Below are positions 1 through 12,039 of a stretch of DNA of 64,000 bases, piece by piece. Every line of letters starts with the position of its first letter. The first letter of the stretch is position 1. A model generated the notes under the pieces. That model was not told the DNA's origin. It did not search any database and saw nothing but the letters and a program-made list of their open reading frames with translations. The stretch is taken from positions 39,533,670 to 39,597,669 of the forward strand of contig CAKAKS010000072.1 of assembly GCA_916700875.1 (NCBI GenBank), read 5' to 3'. This DNA is from Sebastes aleutianus. Lineage: Eukaryota > Chordata > Actinopteri > Perciformes > Sebastidae. The position numbers and the translations under genes were made by a program.

Positions 1-174
1 TCAAACTGTATAACTGGGAAACATATTTTAGTGTACTGTTTAGCATTAAAATGGGAAAGTCCAAAGATTCTGACACCGAACGTAACAGCAGCATGTTCCC
101 TGAGAACTTACTTCATTTGTTTTCCAACAAAATCTCTTCTTGGAATCCAAAATCTGCTCCTAGCACCTAAAGGT

Positions 175-405
175 TACCTCCACCAAGGAGGTTATGTTTT
201 AGTTTGTTGGTTTGTATGTTCATTTGTTTGTCAGCAGGATTACGTGAAAAAACTACTGGCCTAAATTTTATGAAACTTGGTGGAAGTGTGTAGCATGGGC
301 CAAGGAATAATAAAAAATCATGGGGCGGATACATGCATTATTTTTTCCCTTAAAGAAATGGCCTTGGTGGACGTTTGCGCTCTCCGAGTGCCCTTCTAGT
401 TAAAC
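175..405. repeat. Dispersed repeat with CCTCCACCAAGGAGG motif
   Basis: The segment opens with the imperfect palindrome CCTCCACCAAGGAGG and contains GTCAGCAGGATTACG and a terminal stretch reading GCGCTCTCCGAGTGCCCTTC. From memory, this combination recurs as a short interspersed repeat in many fish and marine invertebrate genomes; I cannot name its class with confidence. No coding content is seen. The first 174 bases of the window show nothing recognisable. Confidence 0.5.
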
Positions 406-1599
406 TTCTTTTAGTTATGTTAAAGCAACTCCAAGCACATGAATAAGATGTTGTTCTTTACTAAATATAGAAAAAGTCAACAGTGACTTGAAGCACGAGG
501 CAAGACTTTATTAACATTTATACCAAACCATTATCTACGACGACCACCCATCCATAAAATACAGCACTTCTTTTCATGAAACACAAATGTTCCCACTGTT
601 CCCTTCAAAGCATTTTTGGCCAAAAATATAGCAGCATACAAAGCTTATTTTTAGGGGACACTTGAGGGGTTAAAAAGCAAAATACCATCTTGTAATTTTA
701 TCATGTTTCTTGTATTTCAATTTCTTGTTTTTCATCTATATTTTAAAACTATATATGCCAAAATAAATTGAAACCAATCATGAAATGAAGGGAAAGCCTG
801 CCAACCACAGGTGGAACAAAACATAATGTTACGGTGATTTACACCTCTTTCAATTCAATCTGAGCAAACAGCCTCTGACTTAGATTACATTTACATTTTA
901 GTCATTAAGTAGAAGCTGTTATCTACTTTAGAACAGCTTACAATGAGGGCAACAACGGGATCTGCATAAATTCTTTCACTGCCAAAATTACAAGGAATCA
1001 GTGCAAGAGGGTCAGAAACACAACATCCTGGCAAGAGATGGAACAAATACTCCTGATCCCCTGACACACTCATGCATATAAATGACTCGTTTCTTGTTGA
1101 AATGGAGACGTGTTAAGAGGACGAGGGAAAGCAGGTGGAAGTAATTGAGAGGGTTGTGGGGAAGATGAGATTTTAAGGAAAATGTGGAAGGTAAGGAAGG
1201 TAAGGAAATGTTCACTGTTCATTTTCAAGGCAAGTTTGACATGTGGACTGATTCTAAATAACTAGAATTCGGGAAATGTTTGTCACATTTAAAGGGATTT
1301 ATTTCAAATTGTTGGCCTTTATCCTTTAGTTTGATTTGTTTGGGCAGGTTAGATGAAAGCTATTTGAATTTGAAATACAGCTCCGATGAAGTAGTCTTGC
1401 AGGCTTCATCAGACCAAGACCTCCAGCACATACTTGGACGGTTTGGATAAGAATCAACACCTCCATGGTACTCTACCGATTGACCCCTTCAGGTTTATTG
1501 TTAGTTGATGTCCCAAATTAAGTAGTTCAGGTTCTTGTTCACAAATTAGGGTATGGATCAGATGGTCAATAGATGGATTGGTACCATATTGTTGTGGAT
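406..1599. other. Unannotated AT-rich stretch
   Basis: No gene, RNA or mobile-element protein is recognised. Open frames are short and unsupported. A minus-strand AATAAA-like signal lies near 509-514, but no gene leads into it. Confidence 0.5.
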
Positions 1600-1790
1600 A
1601 ATGAACCTTCACCAATGGTCATGAACTTTGGGAAATGATCAAGGATCGACCTTGGGCACATGGTAAGCAGTCTGGACATCCATAAGGAGCTAAGTGTAGA
1701 GCGCCTGCTCCTTTGCATTGAGAGGAGGCAGTCGAGGTGGTTTGGTTTCTCCTGGAGGTTTTCTAGGCGCTGCAGGGTCCATACATCCTA
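1600..1790 (+). pseudogene. Non-LTR retrotransposon reverse transcriptase, C-terminal relic
   Basis: Around 1660-1770 the plus strand encodes SLDIHKELSVERLLLCIERR, followed by QSRWFG. This matches the well-known fish LINE C-terminal region of the form SLxIRxELxVEPLLLxIERSQLRWFGHL. The preceding bases (CTCACC-like, then AATGGTCATGAACTTTGGG) match the upstream TYGHELW-coding segment of the same elements, but in a broken frame. The zinc-knuckle-like end and most of the reverse transcriptase are missing, so this is a short dead fragment. The clade is not assigned. Confidence 0.6.
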
Positions 1791-1859
1791 TATATATACT
1801 GGGAACGACTCTGGTTCCTCCAGGAAACTGGCTGCCACCGTGACCAAGCAACAGTCTCA

Positions 1860-2280
1860 CAGCGGTTTGTGAAACAGTCACGAAATTTTGACGCTCAGCA
1901 TAACTTTCAAAAACACAGTGTTGTGCGTTTTCCTACGATTGTCCAGCAACACGTGATGCATGATGTTTAGGAATAGATCGACTTGGTTAGGCTTTGACAA
2001 CAAAACTACTTAGGTTTAAATAACTCCGGTGCTGTAACTTAAGTACGGAAGTTACGTGTGAATAAACCAACTTTGACTTGTGGTTTCACACGCTGGTCTC
2101 CTGGGTGAAAGTCCTGTGTTTTTGACCCACCCATCCACCCCAACCTCATCCGTACGCAGTAATTATTGCTCTTTATACTTCCCGATTCACGGTTGTGCTG
2201 ACCATCATGAAAAAAAATTTGAAATTTGTGTCTATGCAGACAAATCAAATTTAATTTTGTGACTATTCCACAAACTGCTG
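1860..2280. mobile_element. Short DNA element with long terminal inverted repeats (TIR-A)
   Basis: The left end reads CAGCGGTTTGTGAAACAGTC and the right end, reverse-complemented, reads CAGCAGTTTGTGGAATAGTC. The similarity continues inward through the GTCACGAAATT and GACCATCATGAA/GCTCAGCAT motifs, giving TIRs of several tens of bases. The core carries the CCTGGGTGAAAGTCCTGTG segment shared with about a dozen other copies in this window. No transposase is encoded, so it is non-autonomous. A sister copy with both ends lies at 55133-55507. The target duplication is unclear. Confidence 0.6.
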
Positions 2281-3721
2281 TGTGACTGGGCTGGACCAGG
2301 ATCCGGGTAAGCATCAGAAAGTAAATGTATGGCTGGATGGAGATTTGTGTCCACATGCAACAGAACTGCGGTTAATTGAGAACTTGATTTGATCTCACTA
2401 AAGCTAATAAATAATGAATAATGTTTGGAAGTCCTTATGGAAGTGATCCAGTTCTGCTTAAGTCAAACGTTTGTCCTCATTTACTTCTGACCGCTAGCAT
2501 CGAGCTGATACGAACACAAATAAAGAGCAACATGAAGCATCAATCACGCATAATCTGGAAGGTAGATGAGCAAATATCTGTACAGTAGACTGCTGTATAA
2601 CAAAGTAATCTTTTCTTTGTAATTTCTGAACACAATAAAATACACTGCAGATGGGATTTCACTTTTAAAAGCGACGTTGCTGACAGAAAAGGAAAATTTT
2701 GTTAAATTTTAAATGAAACAGCTAGAGGACAAACAGGAATCTTAATGACAGTAAATGCAAATACAGACACACACTCCTCAACAAAGATATGCAAATGCAT
2801 GCACACTGAAACACACACACACACACACATATATTCACAGAGTGAAAGATTAGCTCTGTGCGCGCTATGGTACAATCCTCTTTGAGGGACTTAAACTTTC
2901 TCATTACACGTATACATCCGGATTTCTTTCCAGGCGGCAAGAGGATGATTTTTTAGTGAGAAAGGAAGAAAGATAAAGGCGAAAGCAAGAGAGAGAGGTA
3001 AGTAAAGATAGAAATGGAGAGAGGGAGGAGAAGAGAGAAGTGGTGAGAAAGAGTGATAAAAATGAGGTGAGATGAAGGTTAAGAAAGAAATGGAGCAGGG
3101 ATGGGAGTGCCAAAAAGGAGGAAGCCGTACACACAATGAAGAGGGAGGAAGTGTGTGTGGTGTGTCACCGTGACATACAAAGGAGATTGGAAGGTAATCA
3201 AGCATATGGCAGGTGCAGCGCAAGGGGAATAATAATGGACTCACACTGTAAAAATAAACTCGGACACACACACACACATACACATGCAAACTGTACAGCT
3301 GCATGCTGAGACACAATATCAAAGATGCACCGTCATGCGGTGCTACAAACACTCACCGTTTACTGTTCACTGTGAGCAGATAAGGATGTGGTCTCGCTCA
3401 TCACATCACAAAGCAAGAAAAGCTGATTTGGGATCATTCAGAACCTGCTGAGTTTAGGCATTCTGCCACAAAATGGATAACAAAAGTCTCTAAATCTCTT
3501 TGTCCATGCGGGATTCTGTTTCTATTGAACTGTTGTGAGTATTCAGGATTGTGAGTTGATAGTTTTCTTGGCCTGTTTATGTTGCCTGTGCTGCATTTAT
3601 TGTTGTAACACTGTTTCTATTCTGCCCTCTTGGTGCCTCAGTGAGGCTGGTACCTGGTTAAATGAAGTAAAAAACAGGAAGCCTAATGATGAGTTATGTT
3701 TTTCACTGGTGGATTGCATAT
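2281..3721. other. Unannotated stretch with CA repeat and purine tract
   Basis: It contains a short CA microsatellite at 2811-2829 and a purine-rich (GA/GGA) tract at about 2945-3180. The minus-strand open frames across the tract are compositional artefacts (Leu/Ser/Pro/Phe-rich). No gene is recognised. Confidence 0.5.
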
Positions 3722-3799
3722 AGGCTTCGTCCGAAATCGCGTACTATGCACTACATACTCAATATGTGTACTATCGTTCAACAAACAATATTTGTTCAC
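3722..3799. repeat. Terminal fragment of a dispersed DNA transposon-like repeat
   Basis: It begins GGCTTCGTCCGAAATCGC, followed by GTACTATGCAC and TACATACTCAATATGTGTAC. The reverse complement of 49915-49993 gives nearly the same series. It abuts the LINE relic at 3800, so one element has probably interrupted or truncated the other. Confidence 0.5.
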
Positions 3800-4090
3800 A
3801 GCAACTGGGCTGCACCATAATCCAGGATTGGGATAATTATCATCTTAACCAAGGTGTGCTTTGCAGAGTGAGTAAAAGATGCTTTATTACAGTATAGGAA
3901 ACCAATTCTTGCTCTGATTTTGGGGAGTAGCTTGTTGATGCATTTTAAAGGAGAGTGAACTATCGAGCCAAACACTCAGGTATTTATAGGAGTGCTGTGT
4001 CAGCACTAGAGTAAGGTCTGGCTCCACACAAAATCCTTCTGGTGTAGAGGTAAAAAATACTCTGGCTTGTTTGGGTTTCTTTAAAACCAA
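3800..4090 (-). pseudogene. Non-LTR retrotransposon reverse transcriptase relic
   Basis: The minus strand encodes YKYLSVWLDSSLSFKMH, which matches the YKYLGxWLDxxLSFKxHI segment near the end of the reverse-transcriptase domain of LINEs. After a one-base frameshift the reading continues as INKLLPKIRARIGFLY, then SFTHSAKHTLVKMIIIPILD and YG. Those match the LxxKLRxKxGFLYRN and ILPILDYGD blocks that follow in intact elements. The 5' part and the 3' end are lost, and the 3' side ends at the terminal repeat at 3722-3799. It is clearly dead (frameshift plus truncation). The clade is uncertain. Confidence 0.7.
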
Positions 4091-4380
4091 TCACAATCGC
4101 CTCGGGCGGCGCTGAGCACAGGATGCTGCGACGGTGCCCTTGCAAAATACCGTAGATGCATCCGGTGAGTCAGACTAAATGCTAATTGGCAGCATGTGAT
4201 CATCTTTATAAGAGGTAAGCTGATTTTAGTTTGAAAGAGGGCAAACAGTTATTACTGAATTCCTGATGTCCTTCAATGTCTCTGAAAACTATTGGAAATC
4301 CATCCGTCCAATCAGTGGTTGTGCCACTGCCACAATTTGTCATTCTTCCTCATCTCTCACTATGTACATATTCACTATTA

Positions 4381-4495
<115 letters not shown>

Positions 4496-4547
4496 TTCCG
4501 CTCCTCATGACTCAAAGACCCTTTGAAACAGGTCACAGGGGTATTAT

Positions 4548-4561
4548 GTTGCTATGGCAAC
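4548..4561. promoter_or_regulatory. Possible RFX X-box
   Basis: The sequence GTTGCTATGGCAAC, read on the minus strand as GTTGCCATAGCAAC, fits the RFX-family X-box consensus (two half sites, GTNRCC and RGYAAC). It lies 54 bp past the CA repeat. No nearby gene supports a function, so this is a motif match only. Confidence 0.3.
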
Positions 4562-4667
4562 TGTGACGCTGGTACCAGATGTGTGTTTCCATAGTGCCAG
4601 TCAGCCCTTTGGCCCAAGTAAATGAAAACACATTATATATAGATCATAAATACTTTATAATGACATT

Positions 4668-5339
4668 TTAAAGCTGAAGTAGGCGAGATTGGAGCAAATA
4701 TGATAAAAAGAAAAGTTATTTTTTATAAAACGGTCGCTATATCGTGACAGTAGTACATGAAACAAGTAACCTGAAAATAATCATGTGTCTCTGTGTCCTC
4801 CGGTGCTCCTAACGGCATCTGCAAGATTTTCACACACCGGGGGAAAACAAGCAGTCAGAGCTGATCTGAGATCTGCTGTCCAGCTGCCGTCTATGAGAGC
4901 CGGCTGTTAATCACTCGCAAACTCCGACCAAACGGTCAAATTAGGCAGCGCTGATCAAATATGAATCAATATTCTGTTACGTTAATGCCTATTTCTCTCC
5001 TCAGATGTTTTCAGAATCATCTTGTAGTGCACGGTTTAGCTGTAAAATGAGACAGTTTGTGACGCCGCAGCCATTGTGAAATCTGGTGAAGGAACGCCAA
5101 GTTCCAGTCACATGACCGGAGCACAGCCAATAGGAACGCTCTCTCTCTCAATGAAATGACCTGTGATTGATCAAAGTCTCCCCTCACGGGCTACATTTTC
5201 TAAAGCCTGAAAACAGAGTCATGAGGAGGAGCAGAAGTCTAGTTATCTCTCAGAACACTTGAATTACAATATGCTGAAAGGTTATTATGGTATTTTTACC
5301 CCAATGATGCCAAAAATATACTGACTACTGCCGCTTTAA
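4668..5339. mobile_element. Non-autonomous DNA element flanked by TTAA
   Basis: TTAA at 4668-4671 and 5336-5339 brackets a 664-bp segment. Its ends are AGCTGAAGTAG on the left and, reverse-complemented, AGCGGCAGTAG on the right. TTAA duplications are typical of piggyBac-like transposons, but the inner termini do not look like classic piggyBac ends, so the superfamily is left open. No transposase frame is present. Confidence 0.6.
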
Positions 5340-5364
5340 CTGAAAAATATTTTATATCCAGAAG

Positions 5365-5650
5365 AGACAGCTGTTCTTGTCTCGTGTGAAACTAAAAGTC
5401 AACGTTGACTTAATTTATTACTACAGTCGTTGGTCACGTGACTCGTTAGGCACTCGCTGGTCGTGTGAGTCATAAGTCAGGTTAGCATCAACCATGAATG
5501 TTTCCTAAACCCAACTGAGCAGTTTTGTTTTATAAACCTAACTTCCTGTGAAGTAAATTTTGAAAAATACATTATGCATGTACTGAACGTATATTGACAC
5601 GCCGTCCCTGAGTCCAGATATGACCCTCAACTCAAATTATGACGCTCAGA
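5365..5650. repeat. Partial copy of the GGCAACAAAAC dispersed family
   Basis: It shares CTCGTGTGAAACTAAAAGTC, CAACGTTGACTTA and GACACGCCGTCCCTGA with copies at 9.5-9.8 kb and 61.7-62.2 kb, in the same orientation. Its termini are not identified. Confidence 0.55.
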
Positions 5651-7074
5651 TTACCCGTGGATCAGGATGGGGATCCAAATGAAATAAACTGCTAGGATTT
5701 CATTGGCATGAATGTTTCTACCTGTGTTAACATTTTTAATTTCAATAATGACCACAACTCTCATGTGTTATTCCCATGATAATCCACGTTTGTTCAAGTG
5801 TTTTACAGCTACAGTAACCTACTCACTTTCTCTTTTAGATACTCTGGGGTAATTTGTGCAAAAATATTAAAATGTATTTGTTTCTTTGGCCTGGCGATGC
5901 ATTTTATTGGCAACGTGTCTTTGATCGCTCTTTGATCGCTCCTGCTACTTAGTACGGAGTCTGTCAGTGGATCATTGGTGCACTTTCTCATGTAGATATA
6001 TTCACATTAGAAGAAATCTCTGTCACTCTACAGGCTTATGGAAATCTGCTTACTCTTAACTAAATGGGATCCAGAAGTTTCAATGAAGTGATTGACCTTG
6101 CAAGGTTAATGTACTTGGAATAACAAGCTGACTTTTTGACAGGTTTCAAAGAATTAAAGTGTCATTTAAAACCAAAATGACAGTATAAGTGTCTAAGAAG
6201 AAAAAAGAAAAAATCATATATTTTCACCCCATTTATCTCGAGGAGGCTAATGCTCAGCAAAACACCCTTTTGCTTAAGTTTATAGCATTACCCTTAACCC
6301 CCATTGGGAGCCTGAACGTACAACTCCAGTCTTCGACTTTTGGACGCTGCGAAGCTCTGCTGGGACAATTAGCAGCTGAAGGAGAAGAGAATGTGTCTCA
6401 TTAACTTTCACTTTATAATTGGCTGCGATCTTGTTTGGGATTTGAAAATGGCAACTTTCCTTTGTGGCGCCCCGAGCACGCCGCACGCGCCTTCTACCAT
6501 CAAATGGATTCTCTTAAAAAAAAGGTTATTCTGGGCACATCCATGGATGTAATTTGGAAGCACACTCATTAGGGAGCACTGCCTGTTTGTTATACATAAT
6601 TGAATTTCTTATGCTCAAAAAGCTGGAAAGAAAAAAATGTTTAGTCAGGTTTTCTCTGAAGCTTTATATAACTTATGGCGATTTCTTACTTGGCTCATAT
6701 TTTTGGCACCTGAGGTTTATAATTTATTACACTCACAAACATCAGAATCAATACAAACCATGGAACATTACATAATATGCCATCACATCCAACATTTTTT
6801 TGGGGGGAAACAGAATATTACATTCTTCTTTCTCATTATTTTAATGGTATTACTTCAGCCATTTCTGTTTGGATACTTTCATCCCCTTATAGTTATTCTC
6901 ACTGTGAGAAACATAATGTGACAAATTCAATGAGATGAATTAACTTGCCGTAAATAGGATGAATAGTTCTGTAGTTCAAAGAGTATCAAATTAGCCCACA
7001 CTATTTTCGTAAAGCGTTACTATATTACAGCTGTGTCTAGAGCTAGGGCTGTAAACTACACCTTATCGTGAGAT
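5651..7074. other. Unannotated, mostly single-copy-looking stretch
   Basis: A direct doubling of CTTTGATCGCT is seen at about 5921-5941. The part at 6180-6620 has mixed composition and no obvious repeat, so it could hold conserved non-coding sequence, but nothing in it is diagnostic. Confidence 0.4.
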
Positions 7075-7077
7075 ATT

Positions 7078-7570
7078 TCATCCTGATCTCATGGGAAGGC
7101 GTATAAATAAGCACAACATTTTAAGGACACTCTGCGTGTCATGATGACGCATTTAGGCTTTCCGCTTGTCATTTAACGCCACGTTGTTACCATGACACGC
7201 TAGGTTTAGGCAACAAAACCACTTAGTTAGGTTAACCATCATGGTTGGGCTCAAAATAACTACGTAAACTAAGTAAAATATATACGTAAACAATGTAACA
7301 GAAGTACGGAAGACACATCACAAATGTCACTAACGTAACTTCAACATGTAACCGTGAGCCAGGAAGTATAAAGAGCGAAACCAGAACTCAACGTTGATCT
7401 ATTTGTCACGTAACTTCTGTACTTGAACAACGACTTCTCTAGTTACTTTAACCCAAACCACCATCTTTTCCTAAACATAACCAAGTTGTTTCCTGTGAAG
7501 ACGGGAGTTTATTTTGAAAAGACTGTATGCATATAACTAACGGAAATTGACGTGCATTGCTGGACATTTG
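7078..7570. repeat. Dispersed family copy, two halves in opposite orientation
   Basis: The left half carries CTCATGGGAAGGCGTATAAA, GGTTTAGGCAACAAAACCAC and TACGTAAACTAAGTAAAAT. The right half carries the reverse-orientation blocks AACGTTGATCTATTTGTCAC and CCTAAACATAACCAAGTTG. The left half (to about 7345) is repeated at 7634-7880. No coding content is seen. Confidence 0.6.
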
Positions 7571-7629
7571 TAGGGAGAATGAAAATGAGGAATAACTTTT
7601 AGTAACATATCATACCGTTGCATTATGTT

Positions 7630-8000
7630 ATTCATCTTCTCATGGGAAGGCATATGAATAGCACAGCATTTTAAGGACATCCTGCATGTCATGATAACAC
7701 ATTTTAGGCTTTCCCGTTGTCATTTAACGCCACGTCACGGCAACAAAACCACTTAGTTAGGTAAACCATCATGGTTGGGCTAAAAAATAACTATGTAAAC
7801 TAAGTAAAATACGTACGTAAATAATGTAACAAAAGTACGGAGGACACATCACAAATGTCACTAACGTAACTTCAAAACAACTCAACAACAATTTGGGACA
7901 CAAACATCGGTCTCCTGGTTGAAAATCCTGTGTTTGTTGGACCCATCCGCCTCCCCTCCTACCCACCATAAGCAGTCTTTCTCCCTTTTTATTCTACATC
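7630..8000. repeat. Second copy of the dispersed family, tandem to 7078-7570
   Basis: The order of blocks matches the first copy (TCATGGGAAGGC, ATTTTAAGGACA, GGTAAACCATCATGGTTGGG, AAGTACGGAGGACACATCAC), then continues into GTCTCCTGGTTGAAAATCCT and a CCCATCCGCC block. This pair is either a local duplication or two nearby insertions. Confidence 0.6.
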
Positions 8001-8137
8001 ACGAACTCTGAGCGTAGCATATTCACACGGATACGTTTACATTGCAGTCATTACAAACTACATGGCGTGAAATGACCTGCCAAAAGCAAGAACGGTGTTG
8101 TTATTACTTGCAAAATTAAATAAAAACTCAATTTAAA

Positions 8138-8192
8138 AAAATAATAATAATTTAATAATTATTATTTAATATAATAATTTAATTAATTTGTT
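8138..8192. repeat. AT-rich low-complexity stretch
   Basis: About 55 bp of almost pure A and T with TAAT/ATTA units. Confidence 0.8.
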
Positions 8193-9484
8193 TGTTACTC
8201 AATGCAACCAGGACAGAATGCCACCGGATGCAGAATGCCATTTGCAAGAGTACACCTTTAGTTCCACCCACATACAGTCATTCATAAGAGCAATGTCAGA
8301 CCTTTGAATCGCTTGACAGATTTTGACTTGTGTGCGGTGATGGAGAGGTCTGGAACCAGGCTGAGACTCGAGGTTTCGTACAGGAGCCCCGGGATTCATC
8401 GGTCCACCAACTCCAGAGTGGAAGCTAAGGCTGTAAATTACACCTGAGAGCTGAACTTTGCATGTGAGCGGCAGGATATGAGATGTGTGTCTGCTGCGGG
8501 GATCTAAAGGGAGCCGTACTGAGCTAATAAGGCATGGTATGGTGATTTAAGCGAAGACTCTTGTGCCTCCCAGGCTAATTATCCAGGTCTCAGTATGTCT
8601 AAACCTTTCCTTTTCCTCTCCGTCAACCACTCTGAGTCTATTTCCTGCTCCTGGCCATATTCCCTCATTACTTAATCTTTTTTTTTTTTTTTCTCCATTT
8701 CCCCGCTGCCTCTGTGTTACTGCTTCACTCTTATTTCATTCTTTGCTTATGCTCTAAAATTCCCTTCCTATACTTGCTTCTCTACCTCTCTAGTCCGTCA
8801 GTTTGTTTTGCTTATTATGTCTCTAAGGGACGGCAGGAATTTCATTTGGCCCTCGTTGAATGTGTGTCTGAAATGGCCCTGTTACTATGCAGGCTGATGG
8901 ACTGCAGGTTGCTGCTGTTGCTGCTTGTAGGAGGTGTTTTTTTTTCGATTTCAAATTTCTTTACGTTAATAGTGGTGACCTTTTTGTAAGCCACTACTGT
9001 TTAGATTGCTTAGTTTACACTTTGCTGGGCCTCCTTGTTCTAAGTTGGCTTAATGCTTTGCTAAGGATGCTTGGATCTTCCTAAATTCATCAATAAGGTT
9101 GGTTGTGAAGTTATAGTGATGGCAAAAAAAAATGTATTGTGAAGTTAATTATTAAGAAATGTAGCAACCTACACAGCCCTATATTTTTTTCTTCTTTTGC
9201 CTTCATCCCCGTGTCCCTTCCATATTTTACAAAAACCACCTCCTCCCAATTTACTGTATGTCCAATGCTAAAGTTCGGTGGCAATGCAGGGGGTAATGTG
9301 TCCTTTATGTGATGAGAAAATAAAGATTGGAAGTGAGGTGAATTTTTGAAAAACATTTGTATTGATGGGGGTTTTGCAGAATCGTCAAATAGTGCCGTTC
9401 TTGTCAGGAGATTAGATTGGTTGACTTAATGTGAACTTATTCAGGCTGTTCTCATAGACTGTTCTTAGCTATACCTACAAAAAG
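8193..9484. other. Unannotated stretch with pyrimidine-rich tract
   Basis: Positions 8563-8760 are pyrimidine-rich (CT and poly-T). No gene or element is recognised. Confidence 0.5.
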
Positions 9485-9835
9485 TAATGCAGTGTTATTC
9501 GTATCCCACAAAATCAATTCAATGTAATCCACGTAATTGTGAGCCAGGAAGTATAAAGAGCGACAAACTCTGCATAGGGAGGAGATTGAGTGGGTCCAAA
9601 AGCACCGGACTTTCGCCCAGGACACCGCTGCTCGTGTCCCGTGTGAAACCAGAAGTCAACGTTGATCTATTTGTCACGTAACTTCTGTACTTGAGCAACG
9701 ACTTATGTAGTTACTTTAACCCAAACCACGACCTTTTCCTAAACATAACCAAGTTGTTTCCTGCAAAGACGGGAGTTTATTTTGAAAAGAGTGTATGCAT
9801 ACCATGAGTGGAAATGGACATGCATTGCATAAGAT
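9485..9835. repeat. Dispersed family copy, reverse orientation
   Basis: It contains GCCAGGAAGTATAAAGAGCG, CGCCCAGGACACCGCTG, CGTGTCCCGTGTGAAACC, AACGTTGATCTATTTGTCAC and CCTAAACATAACCAAGTTG. These are shared almost word for word with 7370-7520. Confidence 0.7.
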
Positions 9836-11190
9836 ATCAAACTGTTGTATGAGGATACGTTACAATATTTGATTAATACTGTATGCAACTGTTTGCATGG
9901 GCAATATGTATTTCTAGGAGAAACATATTGCCACTTGGATTATAATTTGCTTTATAATAGAAGACCAAACAGTCATATTGAACATACTGTGTGTGTAAAA
10001 CATTCACTGCTAACATTGTTCAGTTGGTTATTCCTTTATGCGTGTGGCAACTAAACTATGGTTGCTATAGGAAAGTAAAACATCTTTAAAACTTTGGAAA
10101 GAATATTGTTATAATCATATTATAGCAGATGACAAGACACAGACTGCTAGTGTCAGAAGAAGTGTCACTACACACATTCACCAACTGAACCCGTCTATTT
10201 CACTGAATATTTGTCACTCTACTTCCTGCATTGGCACTGACCGTTGCCACTGAACATGAATCATTAATGCTGTGTAGTTGAATAATTTCTGGGTGACAAG
10301 GCTGGACAAACAAGTAAGCAACACTGCTGGTTTCCGGTCCGTAAACATTCACCTATCTATTGCATAATATTCAAGACTTTCTCCCCGGGCTCTCTTTCCT
10401 GCTTTCTCCTCCTCTTTCCGTCTCTGAATCTTCAATCCATCATCCTCCCACTCTCCCTCTCTCTATCATTGTCTCCCTCTGTCTTCCATTAATTCAAGTT
10501 CCCAGTATCCCTAGCTTCTTCCTTCCCCTCTGTTTTCCCTCGCCTGTCCACTCCCTGCGGTCCCCATTACAGAGGAGAACAGAGGATGTTTCTCTGCCTC
10601 GGGGGCAGCGGTGATCATGTGCTGTTATACCTTTGGAGCCAAGAACAAAAGGTATTTACAAACCTCTAAAAGAAATGTGAAATACACGCTAGAACTGTTC
10701 AGATTCAAATGTCCTGAACATGTTGTTAGCCAGTCTGCCTATTTAACAGCAGAATTTATTCTTTCTCATTGCTGATTTTATGCATATATGCATACACATC
10801 CGTTAATCCACCATAATATCCTATCAGCAACTCTTATTGTTTTTGTATTCTATCAAACTACACCAAAAGAATACACCAGGTTCTAACAGATGTTAGTAGC
10901 TATTTGCACCAGTTTACCACCACAGTCTACCATAACCCAAGTCCACTTTAGATTTTGAATGTACAGAAAATACTTCCAGTTCCAGAAAGCAAATCATAAT
11001 CTTTATTTAGACAGGTAATCTCATTGAGATATGGCAGGACTTTCGCATTCCCAGGACGTCAAATACCAACACTTTGTCACAGCCATCGGCATTCGATATA
11101 CCGCCGCGCAAGGGTGCACCAGTCTTTTCATTAACTACAATGGAAACCCAGCCGTGTCCACAGTAAACACACAGGAATAGTGCTGTGGTG
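9836..11190. other. Unannotated stretch
   Basis: It is pyrimidine-rich at about 10380-10560. Otherwise it is AT-rich with no recognisable gene, repeat boundary or RNA. Confidence 0.5.
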
Positions 11191-11194
11191 ATGT

Positions 11195-11530
11195 ATTATA
11201 AAGAGCGAAAGAGACACATTTGGCGGGGTGAGAGGGGAGGTGGATGGGTCCGACAACAAAAGGCTTTCATCCTGGAGACTGCTGTTCGTGTCCCATGCGT
11301 TAGGTTTCACTTTCACTTTGCAATCAACTGATCATTTGTGTCCCGCGTTCACAATGTCAAGTCACATTTGCACTGTAAAAACGTAGTAATTTTAAGCCCA
11401 ACCATTTTGTTTTTTCCTAAACCTAACTAAGTTGTTTTGTTGCCTAAACCTAGACAAGTGTTTCTGTTTACATGCGACCAAAAAGTGACGCAGAGGGGTC
11501 TGATGAAGCGTCAGTATAGGACAGGTTGGG
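11195..11530. repeat. Dispersed family copy, reverse orientation
   Basis: It contains GGAGGTGGATGGGTCC, TTTCATCCTGGAGACTGCTG, TCCTAAACCTAACTAAGTTG and GGGTCTGATGAAGCGTCAGT. The last block is the reverse complement of the CTGACGCTTCGTCAGACCC block at about 29045. Confidence 0.65.
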
Positions 11531-12039
11531 ATGAGAACATGTTGAACACGGAGTCTCATTCTCAAGACCAGGTTAAGACACACAGCAAGACGACACAAAG
11601 TTACAGACGGGACATTCATACAAAATAGGACACAAATTATAAAAGTGATAAGTGCAAGAGTGCCAAAGTGAAAAACCATGTACAAGAGCAAACCACCGCA
11701 GACACTCGCCTTGGCCATGTAACCCACAAGCAAATGGAGAGAGGTCTTCAGGAAGGTGTTTCATTTTTTAGCTTTAATAGTTCTTTCATGTCAGCTAGTA
11801 TTGGGTCATGTTTCATGTTGTCCAGAGACGAAGACAAGCATTTGCACATTATGGGAATATCAGAGAAGACGCCAAGAGCAGAAAACAGCTGATCAGATAA
11901 TGTGAGTGAAATATGTCTTTGTCAGAATTTATCCGACAAAGTCGTTTCCATAATCCATTTAGCGCAAAAGCAAAAAACACCTCAAGCTGGCATAAAAAAC
12001 ATTTACAACAATGCTTAATAAATAATATAATCATTTAAT
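11531..12039. other. Unannotated stretch
   Basis: No gene, RNA or clear repeat boundary is recognised. Confidence 0.4.

Noticed and set aside
509..514. Minus-strand polyadenylation signal of a gene entering from the right
   Set aside because: No coding sequence or splice structure leads to it; the hexamer is common by chance in AT-rich DNA.
2891..3352. 153-codon minus-strand frame with hydrophobic stretches
   Set aside because: It covers the purine-rich tract; its Ser/Leu/Pro/Phe-rich composition is that of a GA-rich complement.
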